64,000 nt of DNA from Gammaproteobacteria bacterium (GTDB lineage Bacteria > Pseudomonadota > Gammaproteobacteria > Steroidobacterales > Rariloculaceae): assembly GCA_022819855.1 (NCBI GenBank), contig JAJEGN010000008.1, positions 183,948-247,947 of the forward strand, written 5' to 3'. Shown here piece by piece: positions 17,300 through 26,807 of this stretch. A program made the position numbers and the translations under genes. Each line of letters opens with the position of its first letter. Position 1 is the stretch's first letter. Under the pieces are notes generated by a model. The model saw nothing but the letters and a program-made list of their open reading frames with translations, was not told where the DNA came from and did not search any database.

Positions 17300-17406
17300 G
17301 TGTCGCTCCGTCAGAATCTCATCGATCCATCATGTTGACGATCGCCGGGGGACGGCGACTTCGCGACTGATCGCATCTGTTCCCCTCCCCACTGCACGCA
17401 CTCGCG

Positions 17407-18885
17407 CTAGCGCTGGATGAAGGGATTCGGCGTTTCGCCGCTCGTATCGATCCAGACGCTTTTCTCCTGCACATACTCGCGGATCGCGGCCAGACCGTTC
17501 TCGCGGCCGAAGCCCGAACGCTTGTAGCCGCCGAACGGCGACAGGTAGCTCGACGCACGGTAGGTGTTGATCCAGACCGTGCCGGACTCGAGCCTGCGCG
17601 CCATCGTCAGGCAACGCCCGATGTCGGCCGTCCAGACGCCGGCCGCGAGCCCGTAGACCGTGTCGTTGGCGATCTCGACCGCCTCGTCGTCGTCATCGAA
17701 CGGGATGACCCCGAGCACGGGGCCGAACACTTCTTCCTGGGCGATCCGCATACCGGGCTCGACATCGACGAAGACCGTGGGCTCGACGAACCAGCCGTCG
17801 CCGCATTCCGGCCGCTCGGCCCGGCCGCCGCCGAGCACGCACTTCGCGCCCTCGTTCCTCGCGATCTCGATGTAGTCGAGGACCTTGGCCAACTGCGGCC
17901 GCGTTGCGACGGGGCCGATCTGCGTGTCCGGGTCGAGCGGATTGCCCATCCTTGCGGTGTTTGCAAGCTCGATGAATCGCTCCACGAACTCGTCGACGAT
18001 CGAACGGTGGATCAGCGCACGCGAACCCGCGACGCAGGTCTGCCCGGTGGCCGCGAGGATGCCCGACACGACGCCCTTGAGCGCGTTGTCGAGATCGGCA
18101 TCGGCGAAGACGATGTTCGCGGACTTGCCGCCGAGTTCCATCGTCACCGGCTTGATGCCCGCCGCCGCAGTCTCGTAGACGCGCTGCCCCGTCGCATCTC
18201 CTCCGGTGAAGGCGACCTTTGCGACATCCCGGTGGCCGACCAGCGCATCGCCGATCTCGTTGCCGAATCCCGTGACGATATTGACGACGCCGGGCGGGAA
18301 TCCGGCCTCCGCGAAGAGCTTGCCGAATTCGAGCGCCGACACCGAAGAATGCTCCGACGGCTTCCAGACGAAGGTGTTGCCCGCGGCGAGCGCCGGCGCG
18401 AGCTTCCAGGTGCCGAGCATCAGCGGCGAGTTCCAGGGCGTCAGTGCCGCGACCACGCCGAGCGGTTCCTCGAGCGTGAAATTGAACATGCCGGGCTTCT
18501 CGATCGGGATGACGCGGCCTTCGAGCTTGTCGGCGAGTCCCGCGTAGTAACGAAACCACTGCGGCAGGTAGCGCAACTGCGCGCCCATCTCGGAGATGAG
18601 CTTGCCGTTGTCGCGCGTCTCCAGTTCCGCGAGTTCCTCTGCCCGCTCGGCCAGCAGATCGCCGACCCGCGCGAGCAGGACCCCGCGGTCGGTCGCCGAC
18701 AGGTCACGCCAGCTCGAATCCCGGAACGCCGCGCGCGCCGCCGCGACGGCGGCATCGATGTCCTCGGGCGCGGCTCGCGGCACGAGCGCCCAGGGCTGGC
18801 CGGTGTAGGGATCGAAGGACTCGAACGTACGGCCGGAGCGCGAGTCGACCCACTCGCCGCCGATGAGCATTCGACTGCTGCGCAC
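17407..18885 (-). CDS. NAD(P)-dependent aldehyde dehydrogenase
   Basis: A 492-residue ALDH-superfamily enzyme oxidising an aldehyde to a carboxylate. Catalytic residues are visible: Asn152 (LTPWNSP), Glu250 (VTMELGGKS) and Cys284 (GQTCVAG). The nucleotide site is FVWKPSEHSS with VAFTGGDATGQ, and the C terminus has PFGGYKRSGFGRENG. Length is normal. The closest subgroup by eye is betaine/aromatic-aldehyde type. It begins 7 bp after the carboxymuconolactone-decarboxylase-like gene and is on the same strand as the ABC importer, consistent with one catabolic unit. Confidence 0.95.
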   Translation of the reverse strand: MRSSRMLIGGEWVDSRSGRTFESFDPYTGQPWALVPRAAPEDIDAAVAAARAAFRDSSWRDLSATDRGVLLARVGDLLAERAEELAELETRDNGKLISEMGAQLRYLPQWFRYYAGLADKLEGRVIPIEKPGMFNFTLEEPLGVVAALTPWNSPLMLGTWKLAPALAAGNTFVWKPSEHSSVSALEFGKLFAEAGFPPGVVNIVTGFGNEIGDALVGHRDVAKVAFTGGDATGQRVYETAAAGIKPVTMELGGKSANIVFADADLDNALKGVVSGILAATGQTCVAGSRALIHRSIVDEFVERFIELANTARMGNPLDPDTQIGPVATRPQLAKVLDYIEIARNEGAKCVLGGGRAERPECGDGWFVEPTVFVDVEPGMRIAQEEVFGPVLGVIPFDDDDEAVEIANDTVYGLAAGVWTADIGRCLTMARRLESGTVWINTYRASSYLSPFGGYKRSGFGRENGLAAIREYVQEKSVWIDTSGETPNPFIQR

Positions 18886-18892
18886 GGCGATC

Positions 18893-19273
18893 CTATTCCG
18901 CGTCGAGTTCGGCGAGCGCCTCTTTGGCGACCCGGAAGGAATCGACCGCGGCCGGAACCCCGCAATAGATCGCGACCTGCAGCAGCACCTCGCGGATTTC
19001 CTCGCGCGTGCAGCCGTTGCGAATGGCGCCCTTCACGTGGAGCTTCAGTTCATGATTGCGGTTCAGCGAACTGATCATCGCGATGTTGAGGAGGCTGCGG
19101 GTTTTCTTCGGCAGGCCGTCGCGCCCCCAGCACGCGCCCCAGCAGTACTCCGTGACGAGCCGCTGCAGCGGCATGTTGAAGTCGTCGGCCGCAGCGATTG
19201 CCTTGTCGACGAACTCGGCGCCAAGCACCGACTTCCTGATCTCGAGGCCGCGTTCGAATAGCTCGTCGTTCAT
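18893..19273 (-). CDS. Carboxymuconolactone decarboxylase family protein
   Basis: A 126-residue alpha-helical protein of the CMD/AhpD-like superfamily. Family positions are visible: EYCWGACWGRDGLPKKTRSL, then NIAMISSLNRNHELKLHVKG, and NGCTREEIREVLLQVAIYCG followed by PAAVDSFRVA. Its size and single-domain form match PcaC-like 4-carboxymuconolactone decarboxylase, but the family is functionally broad and lacks the AhpD CxxC pair. It sits directly upstream of the aldehyde dehydrogenase gene, with only 7 bp between them. Confidence 0.9.
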   Translation of the reverse strand: MNDELFERGLEIRKSVLGAEFVDKAIAAADDFNMPLQRLVTEYCWGACWGRDGLPKKTRSLLNIAMISSLNRNHELKLHVKGAIRNGCTREEIREVLLQVAIYCGVPAAVDSFRVAKEALAELDAE

Positions 19274-19387
19274 GGATTACTGCTCCTGTGACGTGATCGA
19301 TGGAAAGGCTGCGCTACCGGGCTCGCGGTAGTGCGTAAGATGCATCGTCGGCCGATGGTAATTCAGCGACTGCCAGGGGTTGCCGGG

Positions 19388-20611
19388 TCAGCGGGAGGGC
19401 CAGATCAGCTCGGCCACCGCCGCCCGCGGCGGAAACACGGTCTTCGGCACGCCGTCCTGCCACTGCACGACGAGCAGTTCCGCGTCGGTCCGCCGGCCGA
19501 ATTCGTCGAAACGTATCCTGCCGCCCGGAAAGAGCCGGGCCGGACCGTCGGTCATGTCCATGGATCGAATCGCGGCTGCCACCGCGTTGCGGTCCGCCGC
19601 GCCGGCCTGCTCGAGCGCCTCCTTGAGTATCCAGACATGGCCGTAGGTGCAAAGTGGATTCTGCGTGATCCACGGTTCGCCGCTGCGCTGGATATATTCG
19701 GCGACGATCTCGTCCTGGCCTGCGACAGCCCAGTTGGCGACGGTCGTCATGACGCCTTCGAGCAGCGCATGATCCATGTTCGCCGCAAGATCCGGATCGC
19801 CCATCGCCGCGCCGTTGGAGACGGTCGGCAACCGGCCCTGGCCGAGCCCGAACTCGTTCATCTTCTCAAGCAGCAGCTTGGAATCGGATATCGCCGTCGG
19901 CAGGAGCAGTAACAGGTCCGGCCGAGTCGCGCGAACGCGCTGGATCAGCGGTGTCGCGTTGGCGAGCGGCGGCGTGAAGGTCTCGTCGACCACGAGGTCC
20001 AGACCGAGCGTATCGAGCGTGTCGCCTTCCTGGATGGGCTTTACGAAGGCCACGGATGCGGCCGTGCTGTCCATGACGATCCCGAGCCGTTCGGGCCGTC
20101 GGCCGGACGATTGCTCGGCAAGCTCGACGAGCAGGGGCATGGCGTCCTCGGCCTGGCGCACGCCGGTCGGCGAGGTCTGAAAGATGTAGTTGAAGCCGCG
20201 GCCGGTGATGAGATCGGAGTACGACAGCGTCACCATCGGCAGCTCGGCCCGCTCGGTGACCTCCGAGATCGCGAGCGTGAAGGAACTCAGGTAGGCGCCG
20301 GTAAGGCCGATGAGATCCGGCTCCTCGGCGACCATGCGCTGGGCCGCGTTCTTGGCGCGTTCGACGCTGTCGCCGGTATCGTAGACGACGAGTTCGAGCG
20401 GCGCGCCGCCGAGCGCCTCGATACCGCCGGCAGCATTGATGTGCTCGACCGCCATCTCGGCGCCGATGCGCATGACCTCGCCGGCTCTGGCCCAGGGTCC
20501 CGACAGCGGCACGATGACGCCGACCTTGACGGCGTCCTGGGCAAGGGCGCCGGTCGCGGTCGCGAGAAGCGCGCCAAGCAGCAAGACTGGGTGGACAAGC
20601 CTGTTCTTCAT
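19388..20611 (-). CDS. ABC transporter substrate-binding protein, branched-chain amino-acid type
   Basis: A 407-residue periplasmic binding protein of the LivK family (type I fold). A signal peptide (PVLLLGALLATATGALAQ) precedes VKVGVIVPLSGPWARAGEVM, the hallmark start of the family. Other features are AVEHINAAGGIEALGG, LIGLTGAYLSSFTLAISEV and the hinge-region YIFQTSPTGVRQAEDAMPLL. The ligand need not be an amino acid; many relatives bind aromatic or organic acids. It is 271 bp downstream of livF, so it may have its own promoter. It completes the importer encoded at 20883-24308. Confidence 0.93.
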   Translation of the reverse strand: MKNRLVHPVLLLGALLATATGALAQDAVKVGVIVPLSGPWARAGEVMRIGAEMAVEHINAAGGIEALGGAPLELVVYDTGDSVERAKNAAQRMVAEEPDLIGLTGAYLSSFTLAISEVTERAELPMVTLSYSDLITGRGFNYIFQTSPTGVRQAEDAMPLLVELAEQSSGRRPERLGIVMDSTAASVAFVKPIQEGDTLDTLGLDLVVDETFTPPLANATPLIQRVRATRPDLLLLLPTAISDSKLLLEKMNEFGLGQGRLPTVSNGAAMGDPDLAANMDHALLEGVMTTVANWAVAGQDEIVAEYIQRSGEPWITQNPLCTYGHVWILKEALEQAGAADRNAVAAAIRSMDMTDGPARLFPGGRIRFDEFGRRTDAELLVVQWQDGVPKTVFPPRAAVAELIWPSR

Positions 20612-20882
20612 TTTCTCGCGGAACCTCGCGGCTTATGTAGCGCAGTGCGAATCGCCGCCAAGGATAACTTCGCCGGGAGGAAGGGGCTAGCAGCCGCCGA
20701 CTGGAACCCGCAGGATGGCGCGGAGGACCGCGTCGCGGGACCTGATTGCGAGGCGGTCCTCCGGCAACCGAGGCGTCGGAGTGGGTATTCCAGCGAAGCG
20801 ATGTCCGCTGCTCTCGCTCCCGCCGCCGCGTGAGGCGACCGCATCGCTGACTTCAGTGCGGCAAGGACTTCGCTTCGGGCGG

Positions 20883-21590
20883 CTACATCCCGAGATAGGC
20901 CGCGCGAATGCGATCGTCGTCGCGCAAGGTATCGTGGTCTCCTTCCAGGATGACCCGGCCCGTCTCCAGTACGTAACCGCGCTCGGCGAAGTTGAGCGCT
21001 TCGGCGACGCGCTGTTCGACGAGCAGCACGCTGAGCCGTGTCGCGCGGTGAATCTCGATGATGCGCTCGAAAATGTCATCGGCGACGGCCGGCGCGAGCC
21101 CCATCGACGGCTCGTCGAGCATGAGCAGGCGCGGCGCCGATGCCAGCCCCCGGCCGATCGCGAGCATCTGCTGCTCGCCTCCGGAGAGCGTGCCGGCGAG
21201 CTGGCCGCTGCGCTCGGCGAGTACCGGAAACCAGGCGTGAATCCGGGCGAGATTCTCCTCCCAGGCGGTGCGGCCGGCCGCGCTGTACGCGCCCATCTGC
21301 AGATTCTCGAGCACGCTGAGTGACGGGAAGACCTGACGCCCCTCCGGCACATGAGCGATGCCCAGATGCGGGCGTTCGGACGGCGGGACCGCGAGCAGAT
21401 CGCGCTCGTCGAAGCGAATGCTCCCGCCGGCCGCCGGCACGATGCCCGAGACCGTATTGAAGAGCGTCGTCTTGCCCGCGCCGTTCGGACCGACCACGGC
21501 AACGAGCTCACCGGATCGGACCGTGAGCGACACGCCCCTGAGTACGGGCCTGCCGCCGTAAGCGACGCGCAGATCGTTGATCTCAAGCAT
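20883..21590 (-). CDS. livF: ABC transporter ATP-binding protein, LivF family
   Basis: A 235-residue ATPase subunit of a branched-chain amino-acid-type importer. Walker A GPNGAGKTT is near residue 35, signature LSGGEQQMLAIGRGLA near 138, and Walker B LLMLDEPSMGL near 160. The start overlaps the end of the livM-livG fusion by 8 bp, so translation is probably coupled. It would pair with the fused LivG domain as a heterodimer. Confidence 0.95.
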   Translation of the reverse strand: MLEINDLRVAYGGRPVLRGVSLTVRSGELVAVVGPNGAGKTTLFNTVSGIVPAAGGSIRFDERDLLAVPPSERPHLGIAHVPEGRQVFPSLSVLENLQMGAYSAAGRTAWEENLARIHAWFPVLAERSGQLAGTLSGGEQQMLAIGRGLASAPRLLMLDEPSMGLAPAVADDIFERIIEIHRATRLSVLLVEQRVAEALNFAERGYVLETGRVILEGDHDTLRDDDRIRAAYLGM

Positions 21591-23352
21591 TTTCGAGCCA
21601 CTTGCTGCCCAGGTAGGCCTCGATCACCGCCGGATCCGTCGTCACCGTCTCGGGCGAACCGGTCGCGAGTACGGCCCCGTGATCGAGCACGATGAAGCGG
21701 TCGACGAGCTGCACCATCGCCTGCATCGTGTGTTCGATGATGACGATCGTGATGCCGAGCGCAGCCAGACGGCGAATGACCTGCATGAGCCCCTCGACTT
21801 CGGCCGCGGCGAGGCCGGCGAAGATCTCGTCGAGCAGCAATATCGTCGGCTTCGAGGCGAGCGCCCGGGCAAGCTCCATGAGGCGAAGCTGCTCGTTGCT
21901 GACGCTGCCGGCGATCGATTCGGCGGCGTCGCTCAGGCCCACGGCGGCGATCGCGGCGGCGGCAAGCGCCCTCGCATGCGGGTCCCCGTCCGCGCGCACG
22001 TAGGCGCCGATCACGACGTTGTCGGCGATCGACATGCGGCGGAAGGGCTTTACGATCTGAAACGTCCGGCCGACGCCGCCGCGACAGATTCGATTCGGCG
22101 CCTTGCCGACGATGCTCCGGCCGTCGAGCAGCACTTCGCCCGCGTCCGGAGCGATGAAGCCATTGAGCAGATTGAACAGTGTCGTCTTGCCCGCGCCGTT
22201 CGGCCCGATGATCCCGACGATCTCGCCCTGGCGCACCTCGAGACTGACGTCGTCGACCGCCTTGAGCCCGCCGAAGGATTTCGAGAGCCCGGCGACCGAC
22301 AGCACGGTGCGGCCGGCACGTTCGTCGCCGACCCTGAGACCATTGGCGCCCGCAGCGACAAGCCGTGCTGCCGCTGCGGCGGGTTTGACGCGTGCGGCGC
22401 CCGCGCCGCGCCGCCGGACGATGTCGCGAACCTTCCAGAACAGGCCTTCCGGGGCCAGCATGACGACGGCGACGATCGCGATGCCGTAGATGACGCCCTG
22501 AATGCCGGGCAGGCGCTCGGCGAACTCCGCATCGAGCCAGGCGCTCAACGGAACCAGCGTTACCGCGCCGATCACGGGCCCCCAGACCGTGCCGACGCCG
22601 CCGAACATTGCGACGATGAGCGCCTGAGCCGAAACGAGGACCCCGAACACCGAAAGCGGAGTCACGACGAGTTGCACGACGGCGTAGAACCCGCCGATGG
22701 CCGCCGCCATGGCGCCGCTCAATACGATGGCCCGAAGCTTCCAGGCGAGCGTGTCGATACCGGCCGCTTCGGCGGCAGTTTCGTCCTGCTTGATCGCAAG
22801 CAGGCACATGCCGAAGCGCGAGTTCTCGACGAGCCGAGTGACGAGCATCGCGGCGATGACGAAACCGAGGCCGATGAAGACGTAGACGCGGCCGTCGTCA
22901 AACTGCATGTAGGCGGCCGGCGCGTCGCGCACCATCGGAACGGCGATTTCCTGGTAGCCGAGCCACTCGAATACATAGAGTAGCGCCAGGGGATAGGCGA
23001 GCATCGCGAGCGCGAAGTAGTGGCCGCGAAGCCGGAACGTGGGCACGCCCACCACGAGTCCGGCTATCCCGCCGAGCAGCGCCGCGAGCGGAATGCCAAA
23101 CCACGGGCTGATGCCCCATGTCAGCTGGATCAGCGCGACGAAATAGGCGCCGAGCCCGAAGAATGCGGCGTGGCCGAAGGAGATCAGGCCGCTGTAGCCG
23201 CTCAACAGGTTCCAGGCCAGCCCCATGACCGCCCAGACGAGCACGACCGTCATGATGAGCTGGTAGTACTCGTTGTCGACGGCCAGCGCGAGTGCCCCGT
23301 AGCCGAGCGCGAACGCCGCGATCCACGGCCAGTGACGGGTGGTCCGGCTCAT
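21583..23352 (-). CDS. Fused ABC permease and ATPase (LivM-LivG)
   Basis: A 589-residue single frame. Residues 1-315 are a LivM permease with about nine membrane segments and the LivM motif NLLSGYSGLISFGHAAFFGL. A basic Ala-rich linker (about 312-345) leads to a complete LivG ATPase (about 346-589): Walker A GPNGAGKTT at about 383-391, Walker B LLLDE with Glu509, and His541. The ABC signature is unusual, SNEQLRLMELARAL without the LSGG-type glycine. The ATG at 23352 overlaps the livH stop as ATGA. The frame is open upstream to 23856, but that stretch is antisense-type shadow inside livH and is excluded. Fused LivMG proteins are known in some bacteria. Confidence 0.93.
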   Translation of the reverse strand: MSRTTRHWPWIAAFALGYGALALAVDNEYYQLIMTVVLVWAVMGLAWNLLSGYSGLISFGHAAFFGLGAYFVALIQLTWGISPWFGIPLAALLGGIAGLVVGVPTFRLRGHYFALAMLAYPLALLYVFEWLGYQEIAVPMVRDAPAAYMQFDDGRVYVFIGLGFVIAAMLVTRLVENSRFGMCLLAIKQDETAAEAAGIDTLAWKLRAIVLSGAMAAAIGGFYAVVQLVVTPLSVFGVLVSAQALIVAMFGGVGTVWGPVIGAVTLVPLSAWLDAEFAERLPGIQGVIYGIAIVAVVMLAPEGLFWKVRDIVRRRGAGAARVKPAAAAARLVAAGANGLRVGDERAGRTVLSVAGLSKSFGGLKAVDDVSLEVRQGEIVGIIGPNGAGKTTLFNLLNGFIAPDAGEVLLDGRSIVGKAPNRICRGGVGRTFQIVKPFRRMSIADNVVIGAYVRADGDPHARALAAAAIAAVGLSDAAESIAGSVSNEQLRLMELARALASKPTILLLDEIFAGLAAAEVEGLMQVIRRLAALGITIVIIEHTMQAMVQLVDRFIVLDHGAVLATGSPETVTTDPAVIEAYLGSKWLENA

Positions 23353-24308
23353 GCCCGCCTCGCCGCGCGGCCGAACAGCCCCTGCGGGCGCAACAGCACG
23401 ATGAGCAGGAAGCAGACGAAGATCGCGGTGTTCTGCAACTGGTTCGGCAGGAACAGCGCCGAGAGCTGCTGCACGAGGCCGATGGTGAGGCCGCCGAGGA
23501 ACGCGCCGCGCAGGCTGCCGAGCCCGCCGAGCACCACACCGGCATACATGACGATGACGTAGTCGATGCCGACGTAGGGCTGAAACGGGTTCGTCGAGGC
23601 GAGCAGCCCGCCGCCGACGGCGGTGATGCCGACGCCGAAACCGAACGCGATGCGGTAGGCCCGATCCACGTCGATGCCCATGTAGACCGCCGCCACGGGA
23701 TTGTCGGCGGCGGCTCGCAGGGCCCGGCCGAGACGCGAGTTCGCCATGAGCGCGGCAAACGCGACGACGACGGCGACGGCAATCAGCGCGGCGATCGTCT
23801 GGCCCTGGTTGATGAAGAGCAGGATGTCCTCGCCGTGGAGCGGACCGACGATCCACGGCGTCGACGACAGCGGCGTGGAGATCGACACGGGCGCCGAACC
23901 GAAAACGATGAGCCCGCCATTGGCGAGAATCAGCGAAATGCCGAGCGTGAGGATGAGCTGCGCGTAATGCCCTTCGGCCTCGAGCGTGCTGCCGCTGATG
24001 CCCGTGACCTGGCTCACGAGCCCCTTGTGAACGAGCAGCCCGACAAGGAACACGGCCGGACCGACTGCGAGCGCGGCGATGAAAGGCGCGACGAAATCAC
24101 CGAAGACAACGTAGCCGGCGATTGCCCCGAAACAGTAGTACGCGAAGTACATGCCGAGCATCATGAACTCGCCCTGGGCGAAGTTGATGACGCGCATGAC
24201 GCCGAAGATGACCGACAGGCCGACACACATGAGCCCGTAGACGGCGCCCGTCAGGAGCCCCGCCACCAGGAGTTGAAGGAAGTTCTCGATGTGCTGCGCG
24301 GCGCTCAC
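23349..24308 (-). CDS. livH: ABC transporter permease, LivH family
   Basis: A 319-residue inner-membrane permease with about eight segments. The LivH N-terminal motif LVAGLLTGAVYGLMCVGLSV and the EAA-like loop NSRLGRALRAAADNPVAAV are clear. It is the first gene of the transporter unit, overlapping livMG by 4 bp. The 183-bp gap to the upstream dehydrogenase gene may hold the promoter, but no convincing hexamers were fixed. Confidence 0.94.
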   Translation of the reverse strand: MSAAQHIENFLQLLVAGLLTGAVYGLMCVGLSVIFGVMRVINFAQGEFMMLGMYFAYYCFGAIAGYVVFGDFVAPFIAALAVGPAVFLVGLLVHKGLVSQVTGISGSTLEAEGHYAQLILTLGISLILANGGLIVFGSAPVSISTPLSSTPWIVGPLHGEDILLFINQGQTIAALIAVAVVVAFAALMANSRLGRALRAAADNPVAAVYMGIDVDRAYRIAFGFGVGITAVGGGLLASTNPFQPYVGIDYVIVMYAGVVLGGLGSLRGAFLGGLTIGLVQQLSALFLPNQLQNTAIFVCFLLIVLLRPQGLFGRAARRA

Positions 24309-24491
24309 GTGGCCTGACCGGCGAACCGCCTTTGCGGATCGCGGGTTGCCGACGCGATGCCGCCGAGCCCGGCGCTCATCGTCGCGCTCCGGCGCTGCGG
24401 CGCTCCGACTTCGAGCGCGAAGCGCGCCGCCGCCATCGATCGCGTGACGCCAAGCGCCTGCGCCGCAGGAAGTCGCGCGCTCGCAGGCACC

Positions 24492-25400
24492 TCAGGCGCG
24501 GACTTCCGTGCCGGCCCATTCCTCCACGACCCGCGCGATCTCGGTGAAGTCCGAATCCGGCCCGAAGCGCGCCAGCGTGATGGCGACCATCTGCAGCACC
24601 GCCGAACCGCCGAGCATCGGTACTCCGAGTTGCTGCGCTTCCCCGACGCACAGGCTGATGTCCTTGTAGGCGAGATCCGTCGGGAAACCGAAATCGAACG
24701 TACCGGGCAGCACGGCGCGCGGGAACTTGTCGAGCGTGGCGCTGTTGCGGCCCGTGCCGGAATTGAGCACTTCGATCATCTGGGTGGCATCCAGTCCCGC
24801 CTTCACGCCCATGGCCATGACTTCCGACGACAGCACGATCGCCGCGAGCGACAACAGGTTGTTGGCGAGCTTCATGATCTGGCCCTGCCCGGGCTTGGCG
24901 CCGACGAAAAACGGCTTGCCGATATCGCCGAGCGCGCGCTCATGCCGTTCGTAGACCTCGCGGGCGCCGGAAACCATGACGGCGACGGTCCCGTCGCGGG
25001 CGCCCTTGATGCCGCCGCTGACGGGCGCGTCGAGATAGGCGATGCCGCGAGCGGCGAGACCCGCCGCAACCGTTCGAGCCGCCTGCGGCCCCGTCGTCGA
25101 GCAATCGAACACCTGCCTGACGGCGGCGCCTTCGCGCAGACCGCCCTCGCCGAGCGCAACGGCCTCGACGATGGCCGGCGTCGGCAGACACAGGAACACC
25201 GTCTCAGTGGCAGCAGCGAGTTCGGCGACCGAGTTCGCGGCCTGCGCACCCGCGTCGGCAAGCTCGGCGACCGCCTCGGCCGAAGTGTCGTAGACCGTGA
25301 GCGAGTGCCCGCCCCCGAGCAGGTTGCGCGCCATGTGCGCGCCCATGCGGCCAACGCCGATGAACCCGTAGTCCGTGCTGTCCACTTGTTCTCCCGTCAT
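24492..25400 (-). CDS. NAD-binding beta-hydroxyacid dehydrogenase (3-hydroxyisobutyrate dehydrogenase family)
   Basis: A 302-residue oxidoreductase from ATG 25400; upstream in-frame residues are not plausible protein. The Rossmann motif FIGVGRMGAHMARNLLGGGH is at about 11-30. The substrate motif DAPVSGGIKGARDGT is near 125, and the catalytic lysine is in GQIMKLANNLLS near 175. The group reduces or oxidises short beta-hydroxyacids such as 3-hydroxyisobutyrate or tartronate semialdehyde. It is upstream of the LivHMGF importer on the same strand, which together with the ALDH fits degradation of a branched-chain or small hydroxyacid compound. Confidence 0.93.
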   Translation of the reverse strand: MTGEQVDSTDYGFIGVGRMGAHMARNLLGGGHSLTVYDTSAEAVAELADAGAQAANSVAELAAATETVFLCLPTPAIVEAVALGEGGLREGAAVRQVFDCSTTGPQAARTVAAGLAARGIAYLDAPVSGGIKGARDGTVAVMVSGAREVYERHERALGDIGKPFFVGAKPGQGQIMKLANNLLSLAAIVLSSEVMAMGVKAGLDATQMIEVLNSGTGRNSATLDKFPRAVLPGTFDFGFPTDLAYKDISLCVGEAQQLGVPMLGGSAVLQMVAITLARFGPDSDFTEIARVVEEWAGTEVRA

Positions 25401-25648
25401 TGCAGTTGCCTGGTGCCGGGGCCCGACGCCCGAGCCCGCGCACATTATGCCGGAAGGCGTTGCCTCAGGCGTCCGTGTGGCCACGGCCGCCCTGCAGGCG
25501 ACCACTCGCTTCCCCTTCCAGTCGATCATGTCGCCTCGAGTGGACGGACCGCATCGCGCGCTCTCCCGATGCGGGGCTATCCTTCGCGGCAGAACGCAGT
25601 AGAATTGTCTGACAACTACCGATTGCGCCGTATGCGGGGGGACACGTT

Positions 25649-26650
25649 GTGAGACACGCCCGAAGCTGTTTGTCTGTAGCCGTGGTCATTGGCGTCGCCG
25701 TACCTGCGACCCTGTTCGCCCATCATCACGCCGTGAATTTCCTTGACGAGCAAGTCGCCCTGTACGGCGAGGTGACGCGCGTCGACTGGACCAATCCGCA
25801 CGTCTATATCTATCTTGAGACCGAAGGCGAAGGCGGAACGCCGGTCGAATGGGAAATCGAAACCGGCTCGACGCCGGCCCTGACCCGGCGCGGCTGGAGT
25901 CCCGATACGCTCGAGCCCGGCGACCTCGTCACGGTGCGCGGCAATCCGGATCGCAACCCCGACCGCAAGTTCATGTCGTTGCGGGCGATCACCGCGCCGG
26001 ATGGCACCGCGCTCGTCGTGCAGGGCCGTCCGGCCGAAGACCCGAACGCGCGGGCGACAAGCATCGAAGGCATCTGGCAGGCGCTCGGCAGCCCGTACGA
26101 CCGTGCCCGGCCGGCCACTCACCTGCCCCTGACGGAAAAGGCACAGGCCATCGCAGCCAATTTCGATGTTGCGAACGACCCGTTCATCGAGTGCGTGCCG
26201 CCGCCCGTACCGGACAGCCTGACCACGCCCTACCTGCACCAGATCATCTTCAACGACGACGACACGATCACCCTTCGCGAGGAATACTGGGAAATCGACC
26301 GCACCGTCTACATGGACGGCCGCGGCCACCCGGAGAACGGTCCGCGCACCAACCAGGGCCATTCCATCGGCCACTGGGACGGCGATGTGCTCGTCGTCGA
26401 TACGACGCTCTTCGACGATCACGCATTCGGCAACGGCAGCGGCATCCCGAACGGCGCCGGCAAGCACATCGTCGAGCGCTACGAGGTGCTGGAGGACGGC
26501 CGCACGCTGTCGATCAGCTACGTGCTCGAAGATCCGGAATACCTGGCCGAGCCCGTCACCGACACGCGGCAGTGGCGCTACGCGCCCCACCTCGAGATGC
26601 TGCCGAACACCTGCGACCTCGAGGTCGCAAGAAGGTCGATCGGGCCCTGA
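25649..26650 (+). CDS. DUF6152-family exported protein
   Basis: A 333-residue protein from GTG 25649, supported by a GGGGGGA ribosome site; the nearby ATG at 25632 gives only a six-residue frame. After a signal peptide ending AHHHA, the N-terminal domain (about 25-125) matches DUF6152: NFLDEQVALYGEVTRVDWTN then PHVYIYLE, and GDLVTVRGNPDRNPD. It looks like an OB-type fold. The C-terminal part (about 190-330) carries GHWDGDVLVVDTTLF and ERYEVLEDGRTLSISY, shared with the secreted protein at 13635. Function is unknown. It is transcribed alone, divergent from the dehydrogenase gene. Confidence 0.85.
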   Translation: MRHARSCLSVAVVIGVAVPATLFAHHHAVNFLDEQVALYGEVTRVDWTNPHVYIYLETEGEGGTPVEWEIETGSTPALTRRGWSPDTLEPGDLVTVRGNPDRNPDRKFMSLRAITAPDGTALVVQGRPAEDPNARATSIEGIWQALGSPYDRARPATHLPLTEKAQAIAANFDVANDPFIECVPPPVPDSLTTPYLHQIIFNDDDTITLREEYWEIDRTVYMDGRGHPENGPRTNQGHSIGHWDGDVLVVDTTLFDDHAFGNGSGIPNGAGKHIVERYEVLEDGRTLSISYVLEDPEYLAEPVTDTRQWRYAPHLEMLPNTCDLEVARRSIGP

Positions 26651-26807
26651 ACCGGGCAGCACGTGCCCCGTTGCCGCCATCCCTGGCGGTCAGGGTTACC
26701 GCTCAGCGGCCGCTCGTGGCATCGTCCCCGTCCCCGTCGAACTCGCCGGAAACAAGGGGAGAGGCGCGTGAACAGGCGGATGGAGACAGAGCTGATTCGG
26801 CCGGCGG

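Noticed and set aside
23353..23856. In-frame N-terminal extension of the LivM-LivG fusion
   Set aside because: The extra 168 residues are arginine-rich and lie over livH on the same strand in another frame; LivM homology starts at ATG 23352, coupled by ATGA.
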